The notes beneath the pieces are model-generated. The model did no database searches. It was not told where the DNA came from and worked only from the letters and a program-made list of their open reading frames with translations. From Batillaria attramentaria (lineage: Eukaryota > Mollusca > Gastropoda > Batillariidae): a stretch of DNA of 64,000 nucleotides. The DNA lies in assembly GCA_018292915.2 (NCBI GenBank), contig JACVVK020000005.1, positions 2,232,001 to 2,296,000 on the forward strand, read 5' to 3'. Of this stretch, positions 1 through 14,223 are shown in pieces. The number at the start of each line of letters is the position of its first letter. Within the stretch, counting starts at the first letter, position 1. The position numbers and the translations under genes were made by a program.

Positions 1-618
1 GTACCCCCTACCCCCCACTGTGCGCAAAACGACAGGACTTCGCGCGCGCGCGCGCACACACACACACACACTGACACACGCACCAGCTCCTCCTGAGGAA
101 GCATTACATTCAACAGTTCAATCGACAAAACCTGATGCAGTTACTCCTTAATTTCTTGACCCGACTCAGCGGTGAAGCCTAGGCCGTCTGGGAACGCATG
201 AAAACGCTAAAAGCAAAAGTTTCTGTGTACTCATATACTGATTTCACTGGCTTGAGTTTCTGGCAGAGACCACAACCACCCAAAAAAAACTCGCGACAAG
301 AACTCCAATGGCCCTTTGTCAAGATTAATGGCACCCAAATGCGGCAGTATCTCGGAAGTCCATAAACCAGATGGCCTGTGAAACCAGCATCCTGGTTACC
401 AACCGCTTTGCATCACCGTAGTCAAAAACGGATGGAGCCGGGGAGTCACGCAGCGTCGTCTGTCGGTCCCTTTGAAGTAGACTGGACGCTGCCGGCTACT
501 GTTTTGTTCTACTGAACATGTACTACGACTTCAAAGTCCGTCACAGGTTAGTGTGAGATCGTGCGCTCCATTCTACAGCTACCAACGGTGACCTGACCGA
601 GGAGGGACTGGCGTCAGT

Positions 619-649
<31 letters not shown>

Positions 650-673
650 GCGGCTGACGGTCAGGCTGTTTTT

Positions 674-713
<40 letters not shown>

Positions 714-860
714 ATTCTGAAAACGAACTGTGTTTCTATTACTGACGTAGTCGCCAATAAGGTAAATGCGTAAATCTTCAAAAACAAATCGAAGGAAGTA
801 TATTTACGTGCCTGTTAAACGGGCATAAACTGACTAGACCTACACTGAAACGCTAAATGT
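1..860. other. Intergenic, low-complexity
   Basis: I see no gene here. The stretch holds an alternating GC/CA tract at about 41-72, a GT run leading into a poly-G run at about 615-652, and a CT run followed by a CA run at about 675-714. The remainder is unique sequence with stops in all frames and no recognisable exon. Confidence 0.6.
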
Positions 861-2990
861 ACAAATGCGCCATCCGATTGAAACGCCACACGCATTCACA
901 TCAATCGACACTAAAATGCAACGCGGTGTGATCAAATACGTGCAAGACGTCGTATTTTCCCCGGTGTCGGATAAAAGCACACCCAAGGTTAGCCGCGTCT
1001 TTCGGATCTCAGTCGCGATAACAGTCTACAGACGAAAGGTAGGGCAAGGTTGGTATGATAAGTCAGACCGTGAAATTTTACGAGCAGGCTTTTCAAGCTG
1101 CCGACAACTCCTTTCACGTTTACTATATTTGGTACAGTTCGTCACACGCTTATTTGGGCATAAGAGGCTGTACATGAATAACCTGACGCGGGAGTGCACT
1201 AAAGGGGCGAAAAGGTAGGGTTGTGTCATTCAAACGCGGATTCCATTTCAGTGATCCGCATACCTCCCGGTTAAAAACGGTGACTGCATGATTAGAAGAC
1301 GTTTCACTAAGTCGACAATCGAACCGATGGTTTTACACTGAAATGGCCTAATGTTGCATCATCATCATGTGAATTTTTTTCAGTTATTCATCTTTTCAGA
1401 GACACTGATCCCCCGCCGCATTCAAAAAGAATCAACGTGAGGGGGGAAAAAGGCCATTAAACAGGGTCGTAACTCAATTCCTACCAAGCAAGTGTGAGTT
1501 TGTGCACCAGTGGTCTTAATGTATATCTGCATGGATTTAAATTTGGCTTGGTGAGAGTGCTGCACTTTGATTATACTCGTGTTTACTGCAGTAAGAGCCG
1601 CCAAGGAACCGTTAACTTTGCCTGATTTGCGCATCATGTACGGGGCCAAAACCGAAAAAGAGTATTAAAAAAACGTGCGATACTCGTGCGTACTACGAAA
1701 TGTGTTAAGTGATAATCCAGCGGTTTACCATACTATACCGAGAGTACCAAAGTCAGTCGGTACCTACCCACGGAGACCCATGGACCGTGTTATTTACTAT
1801 GCCAGTCAAATACTGAAAATACCGACCTCCCAAATCGAAACTGGCTCAGGTCGGTGACGAGAGTGTCACTCGGTCGCAGCATGTACGCTACATTTACTTT
1901 CAAACGCTGCCCGGGACAATTTGGAAAGGTCACAAGAGGGGATTCCATTAACGAGGGAGAAACTGCCCACAACCGCTGGGTCGTCCATACTAAGGGTCAT
2001 TATGTGATGATCCATTTTCACAGACCACCATGAGTGGTTGGGGTTCAGTTGCCCGGGGGTATAGGTCAAAGGACATGCAGTTTCACTCCGACGAACAGGT
2101 ATTTGGGGCTAATCGAAGCAGAACTCTCCAGTGCTCCTAGTGAGATTTAGCATCGGAACATTACAATAATATACTGAGCGCTTCTAGTTGAGAAGTTGAA
2201 GGAACACATATCAGTCATGACAGAACCTGGTGTACACTCTAATTAAAGTTTCTTTCAGCCGCCTGACAAGCCGCCCACGACTGAAGCCCCACGCCAAAAC
2301 CGGGCTATTGGCGGTAATCAAGTTTTGCACTAGTTAATAATACAGTATCATATCAGTCAATAAGGAAACGCAAGACGCTATCGTGTCGGCCAAAGCGTAT
2401 CATCAGTGTGGCGGACAGGTCATAATTATCATAACTTGACCGGGCTACATGGTCTTTCTTTCGCTCCGACTCATCGACATGTTTAGTGTACAAATCAATT
2501 ATTCGTGGCATGTCATGACTGCTGATGATATCTTGTCACAGATGTATACAGCCGTGATATCAACCGATAAACGGCGCAGGCTTTACACCACCGTAACCCG
2601 ATCCCAACGTCGTGGTGGAATGCGGCCAGACTGAACATTCCTTCTCCTCGTTGTACACTATGGTACTCAGTCGTGGCTCCTGCTGAATTATTCATGAGCC
2701 GCTATAAAACAGGTAAACACGGCGGACAGCTTCACGCCCGCTCGTGACAGCCTTCTCCTTTTACTGTTGTGTTGGGAGCTACCTTGAGACAATTAACACG
2801 CCTTAATGACGTGAAATCGCCACCGGACAAGTGAGGACGAATCAAGTTAAGCGGGCGGCGTTCCTGGCTAGTCATGATTTTTTTTTCACCCCGGTCCCCC
2901 TCTGTTCGAATCACTGAGTGCGAGCCGTGGCACTGGAAATACTGAAGTTTATAATAACAATAATTACCGCAAAACCGACGTGCAATGCAA
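861..2990. other. Intergenic, no supported gene
   Basis: This stretch lacks the microsatellites common elsewhere in the window. Its longest open frame is about 117 codons (865-1218), and an antisense frame of similar quality overlaps it. No translated segment resembles a family I know, and I find no convincing splice-bounded exon. A dispersed repeat copy lies at 1455-1615. Confidence 0.5.
1455..1615 (+). repeat. Dispersed repeat J, copy 1
   Basis: The segment beginning near 'cgtaactcaattcctacc' and ending near 'gtaagagccgccaagg' reappears as its reverse complement at about 19800-19975. Shared blocks include the 'aactcaattcctaccaag' segment, the 'caccagtgg' block and the 'tttactgcagtaagagc' block. 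It has no coding potential and its class is unknown. Confidence 0.7.
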
Positions 2991-3010
2991 TACTTCTGGG
3001 CGTGAGCTCG

Positions 3011-3045
<35 letters not shown>

Positions 3046-3980
3046 AAATGAACTTCGTTTTCTCTTCGAAAATCATAAAAAAAACGTAACGCCCTTTGAT
3101 ACTTCGGCAACTGAAACGCGTTGCCTTCGTCTGAACGTCAGTCAAGATGTTCGTGTTCTGTCTCTTCCTCAGTTTTCAAACCTACAAACAGTTAATTGTA
3201 TTGTGCCTCTGACGGATGAAGAGCCTAATCCTTCAGCTGCACAAACATGCTGCAACTCAAACGCAGAGTTAGAGATCTACTGTCATCAGTGTGGACCGAA
3301 AAGCCCCCCCCCCCCCCCCCCTGCGTCTCAAATCCACGGCGCTTAGTCCCTTTATACGAATGACGGTAAATATCTCCGTGTAGGCTTCACCGACTGACAG
3401 CGGCAGAAAACACCCCCCAAACGAATGCTCCCGTGTATGGAATAATTCCTATCGCAAATACAGATACCTGGGCTCAAACGCCTACCGCCGTGGGCAGTTA
3501 GTCCCTGCACGCAAACAGGGCTTCCGTAAGAGGGTGGCCAAACCAATACTCCACTAACATAAGTTTACTTTCGCTCGAGACTACAAGTTTCTGGACGAGT
3601 GACCAACCACACTGGCAACAATCACACTGCCTTCGACAATCAAGCTGGCTTGTGCGCAAACTTGTCCGGACCGAGACCTTTCCTTGCATAAACACGGGTC
3701 AGTCGCGTCCCTGTCGTTTCTCTTCTGTCTGCATTGTTTTTTCTCTGACTAAACTTTATAGCAGACCCATAGGTACTATGACTACGAATGTCTCCAAAAC
3801 TCAGTGAAACTTTGAGCCCAGAACTACAAGAAGTTATGAGGACACGCACCATTGTTGTTTTTTTTTCCTGTCACTTTACCGTTACATAGTAGTAAATTCT
3901 ATGAATGTCCCAAACTCTGAACACAGAGGGCATTAAACACTAAATTGCAGTAACTCTGCAGCCATGATACCCATCACTGA

Positions 3981-3983
<3 letters not shown>

Positions 3984-4041
<58 letters not shown>
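3984..4041. repeat. CA microsatellite
   Basis: Pure CA dinucleotide run of about 58 bp in intergenic DNA. Confidence 0.95.
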
Positions 4042-4043
<2 letters not shown>

Positions 4044-5716
4044 TGGAGATCACCAAAACGGAAGATATCCGACACAGCCGTCGTTACAATCGACCCGGAC
4101 CGCCAGGGAGTCAGGACGACGGGGGAGAGAAAAAGACGCTAAGTCCACTAATTAAGCCCACATCAAACGAGCGGCGTCCGTCCGGATGACTCCGACCACA
4201 TAGCAAGGACCTGTCAAGCGGCCGAGACAGGCAGAAGGACCATTCACACACCACTGAGATCCCAATAGCACAAATGCCTGTCAGGGCGGTAGCAACTGAC
4301 GAAGATTTCGGGAAGACTGACAAGTCATGAGCTGCCGGTTGCGATATTTGCACGACTGGTGTTTTACCTTCTGTCGTAGTTCTTATGCGTCACGCACAAA
4401 ATTTTTTGCTTGTTTGAAAAATTGTAATGACTGTAATGTGTCCGTTCGTTTACCAAGTTTCTACTGCGAAGTGGGTCAAGTTCTTTTAATATCACAAGAC
4501 CTGCAAATCACGCCGTGATTTCGTTTGCACAGACTGGAAATTCCCCTCAATGACTGAATAACAAATTATAACATGTCTGACTGATATGTCTGACACCTCT
4601 GTGCACGAACATTCAGTGATCATGGGACCAGAAGTAACCTGGCGGCACTTGTCCTTCTGCATGAAGATTTAGTGCAGAGCCATGAAGGCGGGCTCATGAA
4701 CTTGCAGGTGTGTTACTGGGAATCGTCGCAAACAATCAAATACCCAAAACCAACGGGTGCGCTTTGTGAAGAATGAAAACAATTCTCTTTACGCAAAAAT
4801 CAACAAAAAGGCAGGTTGAGGAATCCGAAGGCTAGCATGTGCATCCCGCCAATGACAGAAGCAAACTTCGGTGTTGGCCCAGGGCCCACCTGAGCGGACT
4901 ACATGTATTCATTTTGGGCAGTGCAAAGACAAACGATGCTGCTGAAAGCATACAAAATGCAGACTAGGGAAAATGTTCAAGTTCATTTTAGACGCTTTGC
5001 CCCCCCCCCCCCCCTCAACGCAATAAAAGAAATACACGAAATAAAAATATGATCAGTTTCAGTCTCTCCCTCAGTCTTGCACTGAAACTCTCTGCCATTC
5101 ATTTCACGCCGAGACTGAAGACGTTCGTTCCTGGTTCAGCCGCGTCTCCTATCGCTGCCTTTTTCATCAGTCGTTTCACCAAGAGTGCAAATTTTGTCTG
5201 TGCAGCTGACCAAAACAGCCCTCAAGGACCTCTTGCCTCTCTTGTCTTCTCGCAGGGGCAACCCAGTTTGTGTTTGTCACAGACTGACAGTTCATGTGTC
5301 GCTTGTGTTGGGGACCCACGAGCCGTTGTGTTCTGGGCAAATCATATGGATAATTGTTCGTGTTCCGATTGGCTCCAAATTTTCTGTCCACTGCCCATCC
5401 TAACTGCAACGTGAACACCGTATTTGCCAGATGACACCAATTGTCCGTGTAGTCATCCTGACGAGCACAATAACTGACCCATGTCCTCTTGGCGTTACGG
5501 TCTGACATATGATTCCGCCGTGACAGCCTTCTACTGAATTTGGTACACTGTAGTATTATCCTGATTCTGTGGTATACTTTTTTTCACACAACACAGAGAT
5601 CTGATGGTCTTTTTTATATCTCATTTTCTAAAAGACGGTTTTCCGGCGCCTGTCAGGGACGCCAACCACTGTCTGTCTGCAACAGACACCCTCCCGATCA
5701 CGTCGGTAGAACCAGT

Positions 5717-5718
<2 letters not shown>

Positions 5719-5802
<84 letters not shown>

Positions 5803-5809
5803 GGGGGGG
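5719..5809. repeat. GT-GA-G compound microsatellite
   Basis: GT run of about 65 bp passing into GA and then poly-G. It creates spurious open frames of Cys-Val and His-Thr repeats on both strands. Confidence 0.95.
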
Positions 5810-6800
5810 AGGGGAGAGGCGCGCACCCGTTTTCATCACTCGCGGCTTCACAGGACACTACTTTCTTTATGCCTTCGGAAATAGAAACTTAAACTGTGAC
5901 AGTATGTTTGCAAATGTTACGATATACCCTTATGACACGTTCAGCACACAAACTGGCGTGACACTGACTATGATCAGTACTGGCAGCATCGGGGAAACAG
6001 GAAATACGTGAATGAGGTATACCACTGAAGTGGTCCCGTGTGTAATGTTGCCTCAGTAGGGCCTGGGGGACCGATTCAAACCGGAGATGGACGAATGTGG
6101 GACAGCAAACCGGTTTGGTGCTTCAAAACACAAAAATCAATCTAACTGTACACTGTATGACGCACACACCTAAGCTCTGATTCACCACTGCCAAAACCTG
6201 AAATAACACAGTTCTTATATGTGGTGTTTTATCGGCTTTGCACGTCAAATGGCCATTCAGATTGTGGGCTCAAAGAACCACCTATAAGATTTTATACAGC
6301 TCCAAGTGAAAGAGATGAATCGTTTTATTGCACTCAGGTTTTATCTCAGCTATTTCATTTTCAGGCTTACACCCATCTCATCAGTGGAGTTGCACTTTTT
6401 GGTGGCCACAGCCTAATACCCACCCCATTGACTTGCACTCTGCACTTAGTGATCTTGGACTGTGCGTCCGGTTTTCTGTCATTTACACTCACAACCTTGA
6501 CAGGCCCACATGTAAAACCTCATGCTTGCAAGCAGCTTTATAACGGTTGAAGCGCGGGAAGGAAGGTCATCAGTGATTGTGCAAACAGCACTAGTTTGAC
6601 AAGCACTAGAGGTCTCATTTACGCTGCTTGTACTTATCTTGTGTCACACCTCTTAAACTTACAGTAATGCTAACTTCGAGCTGAAAAGACTAGCCTTTTT
6701 GTCCCTGTATTTGCCAGGTCAACATTCAGCAGACCGGCTTTTGCGGATTTTCTGACGCACTGAATGGACTATCATGAGCATGAAATTAAAGCATGTTTTG

Positions 6801-7763
6801 CATACAAAAACAGTGTATTGGTGACTTGTAGACAGTTTATACCCCCCCCCCCAAAAAAAAACAAACAAAAAACAACAACAACAAAAACAACAACAAAAAA
6901 CAAACAAACAAACAAACAAAAAACCCCGACGGTTCATATCCCCCCCCCACCCCCAAAAATGCTGACTTGAATGAGTGTGTTACAGCTATGTATGCACTAC
7001 TGTACTATGATAGTAGATCTGTTACTTCCTGAGTTCCTGATTTACGCAGCTAATAGTAGTAATACTAACACTCTCTACATCAGTTGTCAATGTCTTGCTA
7101 ATTGAGTGGCATGAAGGTGTGAGGCCCTCTGACCCATGATTACTTGTTCACGGTCACTCCTCCTTGGTGTTGAAAGGTCTGCACCATTCAGACCTTTGTC
7201 AGCATGTTACACTTTTTCTTCTCTTCATGAACACTGCTGGAGTATCTGTCAAACACTGCCAGGTTTCAGTGAAATAGACCAAAAAATTCAAATGAATTGG
7301 AAACTTCCAGTGTTGGAACAACTGAAGACATTTGTGAAGCCTATGTGTTTTCAGTTTCGTGTGTGTGCGTATGGTGTGCAGGTATGCATGGAGACATGTT
7401 CGTATCAGTGTGTACGATTTACATACAGAACACACTTGCAGGCTAATGCGCTGCAACACTGAAGCCAGGTGTGCACGTGAGTCTGACTGCTTGTCAGTAT
7501 CATTATGTGGTGTCATTATTAAATCAAGGTGCACAGAACATCACTGATGATGCACCTGGACGGGTGCGCATACACCAGCCAAGGTAAAGTGCCACTAGAA
7601 TATTATGACGCACCTGGACGAGCCAGTGTGCATGTTGTTGAGTATCATTGACATCATTAGATGTTTCTGGCGATTTTTTTTTTTTTTTTTGCGGAGTTCA
7701 ACAATGGCAATTCTAAGTCACACTGTGTACGTGATGGTGAATGTGTCAGAGTGTGTGTGCCAC

Positions 7764-7829
<66 letters not shown>

Positions 7830-10800
7830 TGTGTGCATGCGGCATATACTGATACAGTATGTTTATGGTGCATGCAAGTGCCTGCCACAGCATGTGCATG
7901 TGGTATCTTCTAGGAAAATCAATGCAGATAGTGTCACAGTAGACCTCCAAGTTCTTATAACAAAACTGGGACCTTTAAACGGCCGCGGTACTTCTGTACA
8001 GTGCGCTGTATCACATAACGTCGCCGGATTAGAACTGACACAACCCTGAGTAGCAGTGACAAATTCGTCGCTAGAAGTCAGTGAAAACTGCCGGACGGAC
8101 GGAGTTACTGTAGCAGTAAAGGAATGTGTCCACTGAACAACAGTCAGCTTTTACGCAAGATCCGTCATGCAACCTTCACTCTCACAATGACACTCCAACT
8201 TTACTCACCCCTCTGCGTAAAATCCCCCAACTCGCGCGAACTTCTTGAGCTGGCCACGGGTGAACACACACCGCTAAACTGACGACGTCCCGTAGCAGTA
8301 AACACTCACTGACTCAACTCTCCCGCGCTAACTCGGCGACGAAAATGCACTCACAACTGCACAGATATCCAAGACAACACCTTGGAAATTCCAAACAGAA
8401 TCAAATCCGAAAACTCTGCGACCCAGTCACGGCCTGTGTTCGTTCATCAACACTCCCCTTGCTCTCCGTACTCCAAAAGTCGTGTTCCAGTGCTACGTCA
8501 GTTGCGACGATGGCTTGCTTGCGTGCCGCCAAGTGCGACTACTGGCGAATCGTACCTGTGTGACAGGTGGCAGGCGCCCTCTCGCGGCAAGCACGACACC
8601 AATGCTAACTGAGGGCGGCGGTTGCGGTCACAGTCGCAGACGACAGTGTCATTGCTACCGAACAAATGCTACTTCTTGTTTCGGCCAGGCCTAGGTGTTT
8701 TCACGTTTCGCGGTGTTCTGAGGCAAAAGGGGCCTTTCGTAGGGTAAAGTTTCTTTGGGACTGTTTCAGTTGATGATTGCTTGTCGGGTGTGTAGATTGT
8801 GCCAGGGCTATGTTCAATAACTTGTTAAACCACACCTGTATGACCGAGGTGTGGGTGGAATGTTTGTAAAGAATTTCGACCCAACCCAGCCGGCGCAGCT
8901 CGGTACAGCTGTATATAACCAGTGTGATACTGTACTGATCTCGTCTTGGTTCAGTCATACACTGAGATACATACATCATGTATGGCCGTCGCTGGTTCAT
9001 ACCGACACTGCCGCCACTGTGATTGGTAGACAGTACTAGACACCTGTACTTGAATACAAGAGCCTGGCTGACTTTTTTCTTTTTCAAAGCAAGATCGATC
9101 AGTCACTTGGAATCCGGCATACACAGCATATAACTACCACCCACTCTTCCATTTCAGATACCCCAGTGAGAATGCTGGTGCACACTGAGTACTCCAAATT
9201 CTGCTGTACAGTGGACCCTTGTATACAGCAAACCATAAGCAGCGAAAGCAAGAAAGCAACAGCTTACAGCGAACAAGCAAACCATGTTACCCCCACGCAC
9301 CCCCCCTCCCCCTCCAAAAAAATGCAGCCCCCCCCAAAAAAACAACCCCAAAACAAAAAACAAACAAAAAAAAACCACCACCACCACCAATAAAAAACAC
9401 AAAAACTAATACAACTCAAGAAATACCTTCAAATGCCAGTTAACGCTACCACAATGCACAGACAGGAACACACACACAAGAAAAATACAAAAACAGATGA
9501 AACAATTGAAAAGAAATGGCACCATTGAGCAAAAGCAAACCAACCAAAAACAGCAACAACAACAAAACCCTGAAATGTGTACTCAGTGATGCACATGCAC
9601 TAGACATACACAACATTGAAAATAAGAGGCCCCTTTTGACTTTGCTCAACACAATCAACAGCAAAACCCTCACTGACTTTCCACTCACCACAAAGTGCAG
9701 AATGTATGACTGAGGGCACCCACAGTGAAGGTCACAGGTAAGTGCACAATGAGGAGTACAGTGCTGGCCATTGTTCAGCTGGTAAACTGAAGATATTTGA
9801 AGTCCAGAGTTTCATTCTCGAAGTTTTGCTGAGCAATGAAAAAAAAAAATTCATGATCTGCATTGTAACTGCCGCGGAACAGGCAAACAGACACACAAGA
9901 TATATGGACCTGTGCTCTTGTTTCTAAGCATCAAGGCTCACCGTTGACAGTTGCAGGTGAATCTGCGAATGTTTAGGTGTAGTCAGCTTAAAGGTTAAAC
10001 TGCAGGAATAGTTGCCCCCCCCCCCCCACCGCTGCCCAGGTCAAGGGAAACAACCACTGCCATACTGAGAAATTGCTATGAAAGAACGGTTTGTTCCCCT
10101 CTCTCGTAACCCTTCACTTTGTCCTGATCTCTCAAAGTCACGTCATGTTATAAAAAAAAAAACGCTGGCGGTATTGCCATCAACGGAAGACAGATTACAT
10201 TCAACCTCATGAAATGAAATAAGGGCATAAGGAAAAAATTAATTCAAGTATCATGCAAAACGTCGAAACAGGGGCAACTCGATACCGGAACGGATGTCAC
10301 CTGGAGTGAACTCGTGCCGCCCGTTGACAGTGGCCAGTCAATGAATTCGTTAACAGCGTTGAAAGTGTGTTAAATTTCGCACTTAAATGAACTGATCAGG
10401 ATTATGATAAAACAATCGGTCGTTTGGCTCCTTTCACGAAATGCTAGAAAGGCATGTAACGCCCATGCGGTCGGTCGTCTGCTACAAGGAAGGCCTTTAG
10501 TGCCTTCTACGCTAGAGAGTTCACGTAAGGGAGGTTGCTGCCGTGCCGAGTTCTTGGAACGACTGTTGGTCGATGGACTAAGACCAAATACATCGACTAC
10601 GGTTACAAAAGACTGGCGTGGGGACATTCGCTGTGAGAAAATGTTGCAGTAGAACCGACCCTGTTTAACACTACTCCTTTGGCGTATAACAGAACAGACA
10701 GAGGATTACCAGAACAGGGCACTGGAATTGATCGTCCTCTGCTGTCAAGGTAAACAACAGCACGCCTTTGTGGGCGATTTGTTTCAAATATTGCGCTTTT

Positions 10801-12600
10801 GTTCAATTGTTGATTTTTAATTATTGAATTTTCTTATTGCATGCAGTTAGTCAGACAGATACATGATGTGTTTGATTACTGGAAATGCACACTGACAGAC
10901 TGTTCAGCAGAACCACAGAAATCGATTAGTTCTCATTGACCTCATCAGCTAACTATTCATGGCATGATGAGGACTGGATACACCAATTTTGTCTTGTAAG
11001 ACAGACAGCCAAACAGACACACAAACGCACTTACATGGCAGGATCCCTTGGCAAAATTTGCTAAGCTGCAGCTGAGCAGACTAATCTGAGCAGACTAAAC
11101 CCACAGCTGATCTTGTTAGAAAATGACAACTAGAAAAGATGGCAGCCACAGAAACTAACTCCAGTCCAAACTGTGACCTTGATTAACTTCAATCAAAACA
11201 GATTACTGTTATAATCATAGGGCCTCATTCAGAGACAAATGTCATTATTTTGTGATAACTAAAAAATATAATCTCCATGAAATCTCCACCTTCTGCTGGT
11301 CAGTCACAATTTTTTTTTTTTAATTGCAGGTGTCACTCTAATTTGTTTTACAGCACAGACTTGCTTGTTTTCTCATGAATGCATTTCTCGTGAATTCTTG
11401 TGAATATGTATTTTTTGTGTATGATTGACCAGATTGTTTAAGACATTTTTACCAAATTGCGACCTTCATCCATTTGTGTTTACTCTCTTTACAGTTGGAT
11501 GTGCATTTTATTGTTGGCATTTTTCACTTTACTACACAAGACTGATATAATTCCTCCCGCCCATAAAGTTCATCTGTACTCTCTCTCTCTCTCTCATTCT
11601 GTCTCTTTTAAACATACCTGCTTCCCCCCCCCCCCCCCCCCAAGACATGCATGCCACTACAAGATGGTCTGCTTTCCAGCCATTGCCAAAGATCGCTCAG
11701 CTGATCACACCTGCTGCCTCTGTCTCTCTCTCACACACACACACTCACACTCATGCACACACTCACACTCATGCACACACTCTCACTCTCTTTTACTCCC
11801 CCACCCCCACACACATACTCATACCCCCCCCCCTCCCACACACACACACTCTTTTACCCCCCCCCCCCCCCCCCCCCACACACTCGTTCGTTCATTCTCT
11901 CTCAAACACTGACTCACTGATACAGAACTATGCACCCCTAATACATTGTCTGTCAATTCATGCTGTTTTGTGTGATCATTTAGTGTATGTATCTTGTGTA
12001 TCTATGTATGTCAGAGACATGTTCAGTATGCTGCCTTCCCCTGTGTCACCTTCCATGTTGCATTGGGTTTCAGTCATGCTCTGCTTGACTTCCACAGTGC
12101 CCATCGTCAGACTGCGCCCAGTCAGCAGTCTGTGAAATCATTCATGCATGAAATGAAGCAAGGACTTTAGTTTGGTCAGTTTACTTGGTACCCAGACTTG
12201 CATGTAGTGCAGTGACTCTCAACAGTTCAGTGAATACAGTAGTCTCAGTTATAATCCATCGTAAGCTGCGCAGAAGGGGAGGGGAAACACTTGTCTGAAG
12301 TGTGCCCCACTTTCCATGATCTATGGGGGTACGTTACCATACCGGCCTCCCACTATACCTATCAGCATTCATTTCTTACGTGCCCACTTTACCGTATGAA
12401 TACAGCTGTATTCAGGTTAGTTGACTACCAGTTGGCTAAGCCCTTTGGGCCGCTTGTGGAGTCTCAGAGTCATCGTAACTGAGAAGATGCAGCTTGCAGC
12501 TATGTGCTGGAAATGTGATCAGGGATTGTCAGTGGGGATTTGAACCAGGCAGTCTCGTATGACGGCACTTGTATACTGACTCAGTAAAGGCTGAGAACTG
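6801..12600. other. Intergenic, low-complexity rich
   Basis: No gene is supported. Notable content is a poly-C/poly-A composite with CAAA-type runs at 6842-6930, a partly repeated 'gcacctggacg' phrase at about 7550-7620, a GT microsatellite at 7765-7828, another C-run/A-run block at 9300-9400, poly-C near 10015-10028, and CT, poly-C and CACT-type tracts at 11580-11890. The frames across 11457-12135 are translations of these tracts. Positions 8040-8640 are more CpG-rich than the surroundings, but I see no exon to go with them. Confidence 0.5.
7765..7828. repeat. GT microsatellite
   Basis: Pure GT run of about 64 bp in intergenic DNA. Confidence 0.95.
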
Positions 12601-13296
12601 AGTCGCAGTCGGTGACACGGCTGGACAGCGCGACCGTCCTCACGGTCACGTAGAAAAAGGGCGTAAATGCGTTAAGACGAAGACGGGAGCCGGAGTGGCG
12701 AAGTATTACCGTGCCGGCGTTCTCCAGGCCGGAGTGACAGTCGGCCGGGTGTTACGTCATATTGCCGGCACGGTATTCAAGTTGCTTTTCACTGTCAGTT
12801 GAGTGTTGGCTACCCGGCGGCTATCATTTCTCAGTTTGGCCCGTCTAGTTAGGCCTCCCCTTTTCAAATGAATTCAAGTCAGTTGCCAGCGTTTTGATAG
12901 TACGTTACGTCAGCCAATCTCTTACACAGTAGTGTTTGCTTGCCGGGGCCGTCAGTTCAGTCAGCGGGCTGGTGCATGTACGACCTCAAACGTTGGGCAG
13001 ACCGACTCAACACCGGCACCGCACTGTACCTGCACGCGTCTATTTTCAGACTCCGGTGAAATGTCAGGCGGCTGAGGAACAAGAAAGAGGGTGAAGATGA
13101 ATACAAACTCTACATGTGGTGATACGGAATGGCTCGGTCCGTAGCCGGCTGAATCCGCCCTCCACACGTACTCCGCACGGACGCAGCTGTGGCAACAGCA
13201 TCACAAGGCCAGGAACGCGCTGGAGTGCTTGTGTGGGTGTGTGCTGCTTTTCTCCTGACGGGGTACCACGGAGAAGAGCCGTTCTGAGAGTGAGAC
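12600..13296 (+). promoter_or_regulatory. GC-rich promoter and 5' UTR region of the carrier gene
   Basis: GC and CpG content rise sharply over about 700 bp directly upstream of the SLC25 start codon, which is typical of a housekeeping promoter with a 5' UTR. A TTACGTCA motif (CREB/ATF-like) lies at about 12752-12759. It sits between the arms of a 12-bp perfect inverted repeat (12707-12718 and 12764-12775, TACCGTGCCGGC and its complement). The promoter role is inferred from position and composition. Confidence 0.5.
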
Positions 13297-14173
13297 ATGT
13301 CAGGCACAGGAGCCGGGACAAACGTCATCAATGACTACATCGCTGGGGCCATTGGAGGTAAGTTTTTTGGTTTTGGTTTTTTCGGGGGCGGGGGGGGGGG
13401 GGGGGGGCACTTCTGCTTTTGTAGAATAAACAGGATCACGATTCCTGTTGGTGCCAAAGGAAATGCGGCATGTGTTAGGCAAGAAGGAATAAGTGTTAGA
13501 AGGTCAAGACTGAGATTACAGCTAAAAATATTTGGGGGGCCCTCCTATACCAGTCCTACCTTATCAGTGACTGCCGGAAACGCTTTGTTGGGGTTGCTCT
13601 GCCCTGAACATGAACTCTGATAGGTATAATTATGTACCTACCCGGCTTTAGTACTACATGTGCAACAGTGGTATGTCAGCATTGTGCCATGGATGGTGAT
13701 ACCTTCCCTAATTCCCGCAGTGAATTTCTCTTACTTCAAAGGTAAACATGCACTACTTTTATGCGGACCCCCCCCCCCCCCTTAAAAAACAAATAAATAA
13801 TAACAAATAAATAAATAAATAAATAAAAAATAAAAAATGGTAAAAAAATAAAAAATAAAAAAATAAATAAAAATAAAAAGCAAGAACAAACAAACAAAAA
13901 ACAATCACACAAACCATGAAATGAAAATAAGGTATGAGCTTATTCTGTAATATTTTGCTCATGATATTAACAGGTTTGCTGTCATAAAATGGCATACATG
14001 CACATTCTTTTTAATGTCAATGGTATACACAGGTAGATTGTTTTGTGGTCTGTTTTGTTTTATATATATGCATGTAGTTAATTCACTCTCTTTTGCTGTC
14101 TGGAATAGGTTGTGCAGGAATGGCTGTGGGACACCCACTGGACACAGTTAAGGTATGGCATTTGGATATATAA

Positions 14174-14223
<50 letters not shown>

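Larger units (their letters stand above)
2991..6800. other. Intergenic with simple repeats
   Basis: No gene is supported. The stretch contains a CT run at about 3011-3042, a poly-C run near 3304-3321, the CA and GT microsatellites listed separately, and another poly-C run near 4999-5014. Open frames of 60-140 codons occur but mostly run through simple repeats or overlap each other, and none resembles a known protein. Confidence 0.5.

Noticed and set aside
865..1218. A 117-codon frame as a gene
   Set aside because: It has no recognisable homology, an overlapping antisense frame and no splice context, so it is likely chance.
9446..9691. Leucine-rich membrane-like frame on the minus strand
   Set aside because: It comes from translating CAA/CAG-rich low-complexity sequence, with no homology or splice support.
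11457..12135. Long His/Thr/Pro/Ser-rich frames
   Set aside because: They translate CT, CACT and poly-C tracts.
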